NCBI GenBank assembly: GCA_963816555.1
Contig: CAWFLD010000006.1
Coordinates: forward strand, 124,001-188,000
Length of the DNA stretch: 64,000 nt
Origin: Lutibaculum sp963816555
GTDB lineage: Bacteria; Pseudomonadota; Alphaproteobacteria; Rhizobiales; Tepidamorphaceae
Reading direction: 5' to 3'
Below are positions 48,954 through 57,321 of this stretch, one piece after another. The position numbers and the translations under genes were made by a program. The notes beneath the pieces were generated by a model, which was given only the letters and a program-made list of their open reading frames with translations, ran no database searches and was not told the origin of the DNA. Each line of letters opens with the position of its first letter. The first letter of the stretch is position 1.

Positions 48954-49224
48954 TCACTGGCTCGCGCTGGGGCGTGCCAGTTGTGCAAGCTCGAGCTGCA
49001 TTGTGTTCAGGGATTTGTCCTGCAGGTTGGCCGCCAGCAGGTGCAGGAGACCAGCCAGCACCTCGTCGCTTCGTTCCGCCGCGTCGAAGGCGTGGTCGAG
49101 CATGGCGGGCAGCCGCTTCTCCATCAGCATCTGCATGCGCTGCTCAGGTGTGCGCTTTGGCCGGCGGTGGGGGTTGGGTGAGCCGCCGCCTTTGGCAAAG
49201 CGGCCCTGTTCGTTGCGATTGATC
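48954..49224 (-). pseudogene. Small phage gene interrupted by IS66 (3' part)
   Basis: Reads RNEQGRFAKGGGSPNPHRRP, then a helical part with KRLPAMLDHAFDAAERSDEV and ends LARPSASQ. The first codons (MTIN) lie across the IS66 at 51887-51899. Joined at the 8-bp duplication, the gene encodes 91 residues. The GRFAKGGGSPNP start resembles short phage proteins of the DUF5681 kind. Function unknown. Confidence 0.65.
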
Positions 49225-49360
49225 GTAAGCGATGGTCGACTGGCATTGCCCTTCGGGCTTGACGGGGCGTGAAGGACGTCTTGCGCTTCCGGGCCACGGC
49301 CGGCTCGGTTGCAACAAACATTGCAAAGTTTGTTGGAAGGCTGTCGCCGGGGGGCGCCGG

Positions 49361-50978
49361 TCAGTCAGCCTGGTCCTGCGGCACGAAGTTCCAGGGCAGG
49401 AGATCGTCGAGACGGCTCTGCGGGTGGCCGGCGGCGATCGCCTCGAGGGTCGCCTTGATGTAGGCATAGGGCTCGACGCCATTGAGCTTGCAGGTGCCGA
49501 TCAGCGAGGCGAGGCGCGCCCAGCTCCTGCCGCCCTCGTCGTGGCCTGCGAAGAGCGCGTTCTTGCGGTTAGGGTCAGCGGGCGGATGAGATTCTCGACA
49601 GGGTTGGAGTCCATCTCGACACGGCCGTCGTCGAGGAAGACGCAGAGCCCGTCCCAGTGCCGCGTGAAGTAGGCGAGCGCCTCGCCCATCGGCGACTTGC
49701 GCGACAGCCGTTCGCGCTGGGCACGCAGCCATGCCTCGAGCTCGGCGACGAGCGGGCGCGACCGCTCCTGCCGCACGGCACGACGTTCGTCGGGACCAAG
49801 GCCGCGGATCTCCTTCTCGATCGCGTAGAGGCTCGCGATGCGACGCAGGAGCTCCTCGGCGACCGGCGAGCCGTTCTTCGGCGTCGCCTTGATGACCTCG
49901 CGTCTGGCGTGGGCCCAGCAGTAGGCGAGCACCACGGGCTCGCCGCCCGAGCGCGTCGGCTCGCTCAGCCGGCGATAGCCGCTGTAGCCGTCGACCTGAA
50001 GGATGCCGTCGAAGCCCTGGAGGATCTCCTCCGCATGCTTGCCGCCACGTCCGGGCGCGTAGTGGAAGACGACGCCCGGCGGATCGCCGCCACTCCATGA
50101 TCGGTCGTCGCGGGCGAGCGCCCAGAGGTAGCCTGTCTTGGTCCGGCCGCGGCCAGGATCGAGCACCGGCGCCGTGGTCTCGTCCATGAAGAGCTTGCCG
50201 GAGCGCTTGAGGAGCTCCGCCATGCGATCGACCACCGGCGACAGGTGCCAGGAGGCCCGGCCGACCCAGTCGGCGAGCGTCGAGCGGTCGAGCTCGACGC
50301 CATGGCGGGCGAAGACCTGAGCCTGGCGGTAGAGCGGCAAGTGCTCGGAGTACTTCGAGACGATCACATTCGCGAGCACCGCCTCGGTCGGCAGCCCGCC
50401 CTCGATCAGATGCGCCGGGGCCGGCGCCTGCACGACCTTGGCGCGGCCGTGGGGACAGGCGTAGCGCGGGCGCACCGTGACGAGCACCCGGTACTGCGCC
50501 GGCACGATGTCGAAGCGCTTCGAGCGATCCTCGCCGATGCGCACCATGTCGCCGCAGCCGCACGGGCAGCGGATGCTGTCGGGCTCGATCACCCGCTCGA
50601 TCCGCGGCAGATACTTCGGCAGGGCTGCGCGGCTTGCGCTTCGGACGCTCCTGCGGCTTCCCGCGCCGCCTTGCGTCCGCTGGGCTTCGGCCTCCTCGGC
50701 CTCGCCGATCGCCACCTCGATATCCTCGAGCGCCAGCGCCATCTGGTCGGGGTCGAGCTTCTCGGAGGCGCGGCCGAACCTCGCGCGCTTGAACTCCTCG
50801 ACGAGGTGCTCCAGGCGGGCGACGTGGGCCTTGAGTTCGGCGTTCTCCGACTGGAGATGCTGCCGCGCCGCGCGCTCGACCGCGGCGACCTGCGCCACGC
50901 TGCCGCTCGACCGATCAGCTCGCGCAGCGCGTCCGGCGGACAGGCTCTCGAGATCGGGTTCTGGCCGCTCTCCAACAT
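49361..50978 (-). pseudogene. tnpC: IS66 transposase TnpC with two one-base deletions
   Basis: DDE transposase starting MLESGQNPISRACPPDALREL at ATG 50978. A missing base near 50918 shifts into VAQVAAVERAARQHLQSENAELKAHVARLEHLVEEFKRARFG. The main part holds CPCGCGDMVRIGED, LFMDETTAPVLDPGRG and ILQVDGYSGY. A second missing base near 49572 separates VEMDSNPVENLIRPLTL from NRKNALFAGHDEGGRSWA. Adding both bases gives 540 codons. Confidence 0.9.
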
Positions 50979-51033
50979 GGCTGCAGTGTAGCCGCCGAGG
51001 GCGGCCGGCGACACCGGATGACGCCCGGCTGAA

Positions 51034-51387
51034 TCAATTGGTCGCAGCCGGCCGGACCACCGGACGCGGCGCGACATGAATCCAGTCGAGCCCCTCGAAC
51101 AGGGCCTCGAACTGCGCCCGCGACAGATGCATCACGCCGTCGCGCACCGGCGGCCAGGTGAAGCGGCCCGTCTCGAGCCTCTTGTAGGTCATCACCAGGC
51201 CGCTGCCGTCGAAAACGAGGATCTTCAGGCGGTCGCCGCGCTTCGAGCGGAAGATCACCGTCAGCCCGGAATACGGATCGAGCCCCAGCTCGTTCTGCAC
51301 CGTCGCCGCAAGACCGTCGTGGCCGCGCCGGAAGTCGACCGGCCGCGTCGCGATCACGATCGGCATGTGCTGGCCGGGGACGATCAC
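51034..51387 (-). CDS. tnpB: IS66 accessory protein TnpB
   Basis: Protein of 117 residues: RPVDFRRGHDGLAATVQNELGLDPYSGLTVIFRSKRGDRLKILVFDGSG then ETGRFTWPP. The GTG start 51387 overlaps the tnpA stop (GTGA). Intact. Confidence 0.93.
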   Translation of the reverse strand: MIVPGQHMPIVIATRPVDFRRGHDGLAATVQNELGLDPYSGLTVIFRSKRGDRLKILVFDGSGLVMTYKRLETGRFTWPPVRDGVMHLSRAQFEALFEGLDWIHVAPRPVVRPAATN

Positions 51388-51794
51388 CGGCGCGCCTCCA
51401 GCGCCGCGACGATATCGGCAATGCGCGCCGCGGACACGTCCGCCGGCAGCCGGATGACGACATCGCCGGCGACGATCTCGACCGGCTGTGCCGCGTCCGC
51501 TCGTCGTCTCTCCGGCTCGCTCACCTGCAGCGGCACGAAGGCAGGCGTCTCGAGACCGCACGCTTCCGGCAGCGCCAGCAGCCCATCCCGCGCCGCCCGG
51601 CGCCAGTGCGTCAGTTGCTGGGGCGACAGCCCGTGCCGGCGCGCCACGTCGTTGACCACGGCGCCCGGCCTGAAGCTCTCGCTGACGATCCGCGCCTTCA
51701 CATCATCCGGCCAGCTGCGCCGGCCGGTGCGGCCCGACACGACTTCCATCCGGCCGACGAAGCCGCTGCGCCGATCCGCCTCCTGCTCCTCCAT
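51384..51794 (-). CDS. tnpA: IS66 accessory protein TnpA
   Basis: Protein of 136 residues with HTH region RRSWPDDVKARIVSESFRPGAVVNDVARRHGLSPQQLTHWRR. ATG 51794 chosen. Intact and coupled to tnpB. Confidence 0.92.
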   Translation of the reverse strand: MEEQEADRRSGFVGRMEVVSGRTGRRSWPDDVKARIVSESFRPGAVVNDVARRHGLSPQQLTHWRRAARDGLLALPEACGLETPAFVPLQVSEPERRRADAAQPVEIVAGDVVIRLPADVSAARIADIVAALEARR

Positions 51795-51886
51795 CGCACC
51801 CTTCCTTCCATGGAAAGGGCGGCAGACTCGCTGACCCGGGACGCCGTCGAAAGCGCAAAGCCAATGGGGCTCGAGGCCGCGCTTAC

Positions 51887-51899
51887 GATTGATCGTCAT
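51887..51899 (-). pseudogene. 5' end of the IS66-interrupted small phage gene
   Basis: ATG 51899 (behind GAGGAGGG) and the next three codons encode MTIN before the IS66. The remainder is at 48954-49224. The start lies 11 nt after the stop of the coiled-coil gene, so both belonged to one operon. Confidence 0.6.
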
Positions 51900-51909
51900 C
51901 ACGCCCTCC

Positions 51910-52701
51910 TCACACCGTGCCGAAGCAGATGAATTTCAGTTCCTGGGTTGGCTTGAAGACCGTGAACCGGTTGGCCTCACCGGCGGCCATCGCCGCATCG
52001 ATTAGCTGCTTGTGAGCGCGGATCAGCACCTGCTCGGCCTGCCTTGCACGCTGTTCAAGAACGCGGGCCGTCAGACGGGCGCGAACCTTCGCCAGGCGCT
52101 CCTGCGCTTCCTTCAGGGCGCGTTGCTCATGTGCCGGGCTGATCTGGTCGGCTTCGCGACGGGCGGCAGCCAGCAGCTCGCTCAGGCCTTCGATGTCGAG
52201 GGCGAGGGCATGCAACTCGGCCGCGTTGTCCTCGTCACCGGAAAGGCGGGCTTGTTTGAGCTCATGCTCGCGAGCCTGCTTCTCCTGAAGGCGCTGCTGT
52301 AGCTTTTCGGCTTCGTGGTGGGCGGCCTGGTATCGGCTCCTTGCCTCGTCGAATGCGACCTGGGCTTGCGCCACTTCCTGGGCAGCGGCTTCGAGGTCGG
52401 GATCGTTCTCGACGCCGACCATCTCTTCGCCACCGGGTAGCAGCTGTTCAAGGCCATTCACATGAGCGGCATCGCTTGCCGCCTCGTGCTCGCCTTTGGT
52501 GATCTTCTCCGCAGCGCCTTCTACGGCAGCGGTGCGCGCTTCCTTGGCCTTGCGATCGCGGTCGGCTTGTGCCTTTTCCTCGGTCGCCAGTTTCGTTTCG
52601 AGGGTCTTGATCTCCTTCCGGATCGCGGCGGTGTCTTCACCCTCGCGCAGTGCCACCGCCAGCTTTTCGCGGGCGGCTTCGAGTTTTTCGGACGTCTTCA
52701 T
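51910..52701 (-). CDS. Coiled-coil phage protein, hypothetical
   Basis: Protein of 263 residues almost entirely predicted as long charged helices (EKLAVALREGEDTAAIRKEIKTLETKLATEEKAQADRD; AEKLQQRLQEKQAREHELKQARL), ending in a short globular tail (FKPTQELKFICFGTV). The shape is like phage scaffolding or structural accessory proteins. No family is recognised. First gene of the leftward tail-side operon; a palindrome precedes it. Confidence 0.65.
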   Translation of the reverse strand: MKTSEKLEAAREKLAVALREGEDTAAIRKEIKTLETKLATEEKAQADRDRKAKEARTAAVEGAAEKITKGEHEAASDAAHVNGLEQLLPGGEEMVGVENDPDLEAAAQEVAQAQVAFDEARSRYQAAHHEAEKLQQRLQEKQAREHELKQARLSGDEDNAAELHALALDIEGLSELLAAARREADQISPAHEQRALKEAQERLAKVRARLTARVLEQRARQAEQVLIRAHKQLIDAAMAAGEANRFTVFKPTQELKFICFGTV

Positions 52702-52729
52702 TCGTTACTCTCCGTGATATAATCCAGTT

Positions 52730-52749
52730 ACTGACCTGTTCAGGCCAGT
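52730..52749. promoter_or_regulatory. 20-bp palindrome, putative operator between divergent genes
   Basis: ACTGACCTGTTCAGGCCAGT is symmetric at 18 of 20 positions and lies in the 89-nt gap between the leftward gene starting at 52701 and the rightward gene starting at 52791. A TATAAT is at 52718-52723. A phage-type repressor site is likely. Confidence 0.6.
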
Positions 52750-52790
52750 TAATAGGATGTCATCACGACAGAGCGACGGAGGTGCTTTGT

Positions 52791-53195
52791 ATGGAAAAAG
52801 TAGACCTCGCGCGATCAGCAGCGGACTTGATTGCTGAGTACCAGCGGCAGCCGCGCCAGACGCCCGAGACAATCGCTCAGCTGCCGAGCTACTACCGCTT
52901 CATCGAGGATGCGGAACGTGCCGGTTGGACGGGTCTGGATATCGGGATGGATGAGCATTTCGCCGAGCGGTCGGCGGAGTGGGTCGCCAGCGCCACCGAG
53001 GAGGAGCGGCAGCGCTGGCTGCATACGGTGCTACGTGCCGAGCGGTGGAATCCGGACTGCCCGATGGCGGTTCTGGAGACGCTCAGGGGCGGGCAACTTG
53101 CTGCCTGGTCGCTCGCCCCTCGCACCAAGCTGGCAACCTCGATTGATCACTGTGACTCGGCAGCCGATAACCGAACCCCCGTGAGCGGCTTCTGA
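52791..53195 (+). CDS. Hypothetical protein, phage-like region
   Basis: Protein of 134 residues behind a GGAGG site. Helical N-terminus (KVDLARSAADLIAEYQRQ) and a WTGLDIGMDEHFAERSAEWVA segment; no membrane helix or known motif. Divergent from the coiled-coil gene across the palindrome. Its last 49 nt overlap the end of the convergent nuclease-like gene. Confidence 0.6.
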   Translation: MEKVDLARSAADLIAEYQRQPRQTPETIAQLPSYYRFIEDAERAGWTGLDIGMDEHFAERSAEWVASATEEERQRWLHTVLRAERWNPDCPMAVLETLRGGQLAAWSLAPRTKLATSIDHCDSAADNRTPVSGF

Positions 53196-54160
53196 GCGAG
53201 CGCAATGCCGGTGATTGGGCAAGCCCACTGGCCGTCGGAAAATTCGAACAAATGCAGCTTTCCCGGCTGCTCTAGGGCGTTGGTGACCACGGCGACTCGA
53301 TAGAGAGAGGCGAAGTCGGGATCGCTCTCGGCCCGCAACATAGCGGCGTATTCGTTCGGTGTGAGCTCGACGGCGAGATCCGGCGACCGGCGACCCTTTA
53401 CCTCAATTCGGATGCCTTGGTCCGTTTCGAGATCCCATCCGATGTTTTCGGTCTCCACCGACCATACGTCGTGTCCGCGCTCTTCATAGTGAGCCGACAC
53501 CGCACCTACAGCTGCCTCTTCGACCTCTCGCCGCAAGACTGGGTCCGCGTTGCGCGGGCGCCCGCGCCCTCTTCGGTTGCCACTCGCCCCCTCTGGAAAT
53601 AGCGCCCCAACCGGTTGCAGCCCGCTTTCCTTGACCGATTCGATGTAGCGAACGATCTCCTCATCGAATTCGGGGTTCAACTGCGAGATGTAGCAAACGG
53701 GCCGTTGCCCCTGATGCCTCTTCTCCCCCTTCCGCATATCGAACACGCGCTCGGCAGGAGGTATTAGGAAGGAACGATCGGCCCTCGCGTCTGCGGAAAA
53801 CGGAGGCTCGCCTTTCCTCCTGTCCTTCCTGTGCCGGTGAAGGACGGCATCTTCATACCAGCCGACTAGTCGCGTTTTCCCCACCGCCGGTGTGGCGGTG
53901 AAGACTACGAGGACGCCATCGACCGCATCGGAATCGGCGCCAGAGGGATCTACCCTCTCAAGATTGATGTGATCATTGTCTATCTGAACGTACCCGCGAC
54001 AATGCCCCCTGAAAGGTAAGAAGTTGATAAGCTCGCCGCCGATCTCGTCGGTGTTTTCCCGCAGGTAGCTAAAATTGGGCCGAGGCAAGTCATCTTCTGG
54101 CCCCGCATAGTGCGTCATCCACCGCGTATTGAATATGATCGTACGCCCAGCTTTTGGCAT
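53147..54160 (-). CDS. DUF3883-like PD-(D/E)XK nuclease candidate with N-terminal sensor-like domain
   Basis: Protein of 337 residues. The C-terminal third has a restriction-endonuclease-like pattern: helix AAVGAVSAHYEERGHDVWSVE, then GWDLE (Asp243) and IRIEVKG (Glu253, Lys255), followed by LTPNEYAAMLRAESD and the strand YRVAVVTNAL, as in DUF3883/NO VEIN-type domains. The N-terminal half (FNTRWMTHYAG; LVVFTATPAVGKTRLVGWYEDAVLHR) resembles the small domain found beside such nucleases and is not an ATPase despite the GKT. Good ribosome site GGGGGAAGG. It lies 55 nt downstream of a small HTH gene on the same strand. A defence role is inferred. Confidence 0.7.
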   Translation of the reverse strand: MPKAGRTIIFNTRWMTHYAGPEDDLPRPNFSYLRENTDEIGGELINFLPFRGHCRGYVQIDNDHINLERVDPSGADSDAVDGVLVVFTATPAVGKTRLVGWYEDAVLHRHRKDRRKGEPPFSADARADRSFLIPPAERVFDMRKGEKRHQGQRPVCYISQLNPEFDEEIVRYIESVKESGLQPVGALFPEGASGNRRGRGRPRNADPVLRREVEEAAVGAVSAHYEERGHDVWSVETENIGWDLETDQGIRIEVKGRRSPDLAVELTPNEYAAMLRAESDPDFASLYRVAVVTNALEQPGKLHLFEFSDGQWACPITGIALAQKPLTGVRLSAAESQ

Positions 54161-54215
54161 TCTTGCCTTCCCCCCGATCTAATTGCCCTCGCCCACAGAC
54201 GCCATCCAGGTCGCC

Positions 54216-54428
54216 TTAGGCAAACCTATCGCTGCCATATTCGACGGTCGACTGCACGGTACGCCGTCTCTCGTACTCGATGACCTCCTCCAAGGCGTAG
54301 ACGACGCGACCGCCCAACTTCGTAAAGCGCGGCCCCTTTCCAATGTATCGCCAGTTCGCCAAGGTCCGCTTGTCGACGGTGCCGCCCCAGCGCTTCACCA
54401 GTTCGTCTATGGTCAGGAAGACGGTCAT
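54216..54428 (-). CDS. Small HTH (AlpA/excisionase-like) DNA-binding protein 1
   Basis: Protein of 70 residues, nearly all a MerR-like HTH: FLTIDELVKRWGG, then RTLANWRYIGKGPRF and KLGGRVVYALEEVIEYE. About half its residues match the second HTH protein at 55116. It precedes the DUF3883-type nuclease gene on the same strand. Confidence 0.75.
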   Translation of the reverse strand: MTVFLTIDELVKRWGGTVDKRTLANWRYIGKGPRFTKLGGRVVYALEEVIEYERRRTVQSTVEYGSDRFA

Positions 54429-54460
54429 CGGTTTCTCCGTGTCGTTATGCCGTGTTCGGC

Positions 54461-54476
54461 GTTTCTCACGGGAAAC
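54461..54476. promoter_or_regulatory. Inverted repeat upstream of HTH gene 1
   Basis: GTTTCTCACGGGAAAC has GTTTC/GAAAC arms and lies 33 bp upstream of the HTH gene start. A related TTCTCACGG occurs at 55007-55015 on the other side of the gap. Candidate operator for one or both HTH proteins. Confidence 0.45.
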
Positions 54477-54707
54477 ACGTCGTGCTCATTTGCTCACATC
54501 ACGCAAGTGCACGGCCGACCTTCAGACCGTGAGTCAGGTGTTCTTCACTCCCAGAAGCCAGCTATACCGTGAAAACATTTTTTTCCTTGCCGCCGCAGGG
54601 CGCACATAGGGCGCGAGATGCTGCTAACCTGCTGCGCATGCATTTCAATTCGGTAGTCGTGATTGAATTCTAACCCTGTAGGACACTATTATCTCCCGTG
54701 AGTGATT

Positions 54708-54735
54708 AGCCCCCGCCTTAGGGGGCTTTTCTTTG
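54708..54735 (+). terminator. Rho-independent terminator or attenuator upstream of RHH relic
   Basis: AGCCCCC (54708-54714) pairs with GGGGGCT (54721-54727) around GCCTTA and is followed by TTTTCTTT. No plus-strand gene ends nearby: the closest is 1.5 kb upstream. It may end a short transcript started in 54430-54700 or act as a leader attenuator for the RHH gene. Confidence 0.65.
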
Positions 54736-54755
54736 CCTGCTCGGGAGGGAAGGAC

Positions 54756-54925
54756 GTGCTGCAACTGGATCTGCCGAAAGACCTGCCTGATCGAACTCGA
54801 CGCGCTGGCCGAACTCCTCGGGCGCACCACGGAGGAACTGGCGACCGAAGCCATCGCCGCGGACCTGGGATGACATCGAGGAATGGCGCAGCGAAGCCGA
54901 CGGCGACGCCTACAAAGACCTCTGA
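54756..54925 (+). pseudogene. Short RHH/RelB-type antitoxin-like gene with two frameshifts
   Basis: GTG 54756 behind GGAGGGAAGG. Frames in order give VLQLDLPKDL, then LIELDALAELLGRTTEELATE, then DDIEEWRSEADGDAYKDL and TGA 54923-54925; one extra base near 54786 and one near 54870 separate them. The repaired 55-residue protein looks like a ribbon-helix-helix antitoxin N-terminus. No toxin gene follows. Confidence 0.5.
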
Positions 54926-55115
54926 CGGAGCCGGCACCGGCCCGTGCGCCCTATCTGCGCCCTGCAATTTCTCGATTTTTTTTTGAGCGTCGTGCTGCAG
55001 CTAATTCTCACGGAAGATCATGAGACTACTAATCTCGTGCACCGCTGATACTCTTGCCACCTCGTCAGCACAGCGTCATCACCATGGCTACACCGGCAAT
55101 CACGGAGATGCAGTC

Positions 55116-55331
55116 ATGGACACCACCGGAAAGCGCTTTCTTACCCCCGCTGAGCTCTCGGCCCGATACGAAGGGCGCATCAATCCTCGCACGCTGGCCA
55201 ATTGGCGCTCCGCAGGCCTCGGCCCCCGATACTTTAAGGCTGGCGGCGCTGTCCTGTACCCCGTCGCCATGGTCGAGGAGTGGGAGGCGCAAAACACCGT
55301 GGGCGGAACGAGTGAGTACGGTGCCAACTAA
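55116..55331 (+). CDS. Small HTH (AlpA/excisionase-like) DNA-binding protein 2
   Basis: Protein of 71 residues: FLTPAELSARYEG, PRTLANWRSAGLGPRYFK, GGAVLYPVAMVEEWE and the tail TVGGTSEYG. Paralogue of the HTH protein at 54216, which shares RTLANWR, GPR, GG and the TV..T.EYG tail. It is 33 nt upstream of the HEPN gene on the same strand, so the pair looks like an operon. Confidence 0.75.
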   Translation: MDTTGKRFLTPAELSARYEGRINPRTLANWRSAGLGPRYFKAGGAVLYPVAMVEEWEAQNTVGGTSEYGAN

Positions 55332-55364
55332 TACCGCAACTGGCTGCAGAGAGGGGCGGCCTAG

Positions 55365-56252
55365 ATGATCGAGCACTTCCCGGAGCAGGAACTCAGAAGC
55401 TACTGCCGCGCCCGCCTTGAAGCCTTGGAGCTTTGGCTACGCAGGCTCATTCACCAGACGCTGGCTGACGCTTACGGCGAACACTACTTTGACCACGCTG
55501 ACCAGCACGGCAACCGCCTGATCAAGACCGCCATTGTACGCGACGTCGACCAGAGGATGAGGCGATCGGCCGGCAGGTACCCGCGCCGAGTCGATGCCCT
55601 TCAGCTCGACGAGGCCATCGACATCCTTTGCAAGCCAGGCCTGTACGACCGCCACTTCCGCCATGCGCTTCAGACCGCGTTTCCAGAGGGCCATGAAGAG
55701 GCTCGCACCTTTCTCTACAGGCTCCTCGAGCCAAGAAACCACCTTGCCCACGCGAACGGTATCAGCATTCATCAGGCCAAACGCGTCATCTGCTACACCG
55801 AAGACGTGATCGACAGCTTAAAACGGTCTTATCGAGACCAAGGAATGCAGGAAGAGTACGATGCACCGCTTATTCTCAGGTTCAGCGACTCGTTCGGGAA
55901 CGAGATGCACCGCGAGCAGATGCGTCCGGTGCACGACGGCGGAATTGGCGCTTTCTTTCACGAAGACCCCGAAACTTTCCTACGGCCCGGCGAGATTTTA
56001 AAGCTCGAAATTGAAGTTGACCCAAACTACGACCGCGGAAGCTATACGATTCAGTGGGCATGCATGAAAGGATTGGCTGGAATTGAAGATACTGCGCCAC
56101 AGCTTGTAATTCCAATCGATTGGCATCACGTAGGACGGCAACTCTCTATACATTGTCATGTGACAGCCAACCGGGCATGGCACCGGATGCAGTCCGGCGC
56201 AGACGATTTCCTCGCCGTTTCATACAGAGTTCAGCCACCGATTGGAGGCTGA
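55365..56252 (+). CDS. HEPN-domain protein, putative RNase or abortive-infection effector
   Basis: Protein of 295 residues. The N-terminal helical domain (residues 1-160) carries the HEPN motif Rx4H as RNHLAH (Arg124, His129; EPRNHLAHANG), similar to Swt1-type HEPN proteins. The C-terminal part (LILRFSDSFGNEM ... ILKLEIEVDPNYDRGSYTIQWACMKG) is strand rich and may recognise a partner. GAGGGG precedes ATG 55365. Linked to HTH gene 2. RNase activity is inferred from the motif. Confidence 0.7.
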   Translation: MIEHFPEQELRSYCRARLEALELWLRRLIHQTLADAYGEHYFDHADQHGNRLIKTAIVRDVDQRMRRSAGRYPRRVDALQLDEAIDILCKPGLYDRHFRHALQTAFPEGHEEARTFLYRLLEPRNHLAHANGISIHQAKRVICYTEDVIDSLKRSYRDQGMQEEYDAPLILRFSDSFGNEMHREQMRPVHDGGIGAFFHEDPETFLRPGEILKLEIEVDPNYDRGSYTIQWACMKGLAGIEDTAPQLVIPIDWHHVGRQLSIHCHVTANRAWHRMQSGADDFLAVSYRVQPPIGG

Positions 56253-56400
56253 CTCGCCAGCTACTTCGCTGCGGCTTCCAGTGCCCACTACAACGGCGAC
56301 TGGCGAACAACCAAAGCGGCTGGCCATGTCCGAGATAGGCTTCCCGTCCTCCTCGATCTTCTCGCCATGGGGTTCCGACCGCCCCTGGGTTTGTTTGCCA

Positions 56401-56622
56401 TCAGGGCTGACCGTCCCGGTGAGCGGCGAGCGCGAGTTCCTTGATCATGGTCTCGGTGGGAATGATCGCCGGCTCATGCATCCCAGGGCGCCGGTACTCG
56501 AAGTCGGGGTTTGCGCGCCTAGTCTTCGGTAGCGTCCGCACTTGCCCGACGATCTCGCCGTCGATCTCCACATTTCGCCAGCCGTCCGGGCCGGCTTTCC
56601 TGCGAATGGTCACCTGCATCAT
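56401..56622 (-). CDS. Hypothetical protein coupled to resolvase
   Basis: Protein of 73 residues (MMQVTIRRKAGPDGWRNVEI; PAIIPTETMIKELALAAHR), soluble, no known family. ATG 56622 overlaps the resolvase stop (ATGA), so it is co-translated with it. Confidence 0.6.
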   Translation of the reverse strand: MMQVTIRRKAGPDGWRNVEIDGEIVGQVRTLPKTRRANPDFEYRRPGMHEPAIIPTETMIKELALAAHRDGQP

Positions 56623-57254
56623 TGGCTCCCCCCGGTGGCCGCCGCCATCTCGGCCTTCACGCTTTGGACAGTGTAGGCGCTGGCCCCGGCATGCTTCGCC
56701 GTCTCCCTCACGCTGGTCCCGCCCTCGAGCAGCTTGCGGATCAGGGCGCGCTTCTTCTCGTCGCGCGGCCGGCCCCGGTACTTGCCTTCCGTTTTGGCCT
56801 TCGCGATGCCTTGGGCCTGGCGTTCGCGGCGCTGCTCGTAGTCCTTACGCGCGATCGCTGCGAGCATGTCGAGCATCATGCCGTTGACAGCATCGAGCAT
56901 CCTGGCGGTGAACTCGTCGCCGCTGGTGTCCTTCATGCCCTGGTGGCTGGTCGGCAGGTCCAGCGCGACGATCCGGAGGCCCTTAGCCTCAATCCTTCCG
57001 CGGAGCTCCTTCCACTCATTAGCCGGAAGGCGTGACAGTCGGTCGATTGCTTCGACCAGTACGACGTCGCCGGGCTGGGCATCACCGAGCAGCCGGAGCA
57101 GCTCAGGGCGCTGCGACGAAGCACCGGAAGCGTTCTCGACGTACCAGGACGCGACGGCGTGGCCATGCTCGGCAGCGAACTCCTGGAGCATGTCGCGGGC
57201 GCGCTCGGCGTCCTGCTGATTTGTGCTGGCCCGAAGATAGGCGCGTGTGAACAT
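56619..57254 (-). CDS. Serine recombinase of the resolvase/invertase family
   Basis: Protein of 211 residues. Catalytic Ser10 lies in AYLRASTNQQDAERA, and the active-site arginines in VEAIDRLSRLPANEWKELRGRI. The long E helix is followed by KYRGRPRDEKK and a C-terminal HTH (GTSVRETAKHAGASAYTVQSVKAEM). Size fits Tn3-type resolvases, not large serine integrases. An inverted repeat CAATAGC/GCTATTG at 57322-57340 lies upstream and may be part of its site. Confidence 0.9.
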   Translation of the reverse strand: MFTRAYLRASTNQQDAERARDMLQEFAAEHGHAVASWYVENASGASSQRPELLRLLGDAQPGDVVLVEAIDRLSRLPANEWKELRGRIEAKGLRIVALDLPTSHQGMKDTSGDEFTARMLDAVNGMMLDMLAAIARKDYEQRRERQAQGIAKAKTEGKYRGRPRDEKKRALIRKLLEGGTSVRETAKHAGASAYTVQSVKAEMAAATGGSQ

Positions 57255-57321
57255 AGGAACCCCCCTTTGTATTGTTTTGGCGTATTGGTAAGGAAGTGTA
57301 CTGTTTAGAGTGCCTATATTG

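Larger units (their letters stand above)
49225..51886 (-). mobile_element. Second IS66-family element
   Basis: 2662 bp. Ends both start GTAAGCG when read inward, and GATTGATC is duplicated exactly at 49217-49224 and 51887-51894. Genes tnpA-tnpB-tnpC are on the minus strand. It differs from the first IS66 in sequence and has no UPF0149 passenger, so the two copies arrived separately. Confidence 0.95.

Noticed and set aside
53236..54160. PAVGKT in the nuclease candidate read as a Walker A motif
   Set aside because: The GxxxxGK[ST] glycine is absent and there is no Walker B, so an ATPase call is not supported.
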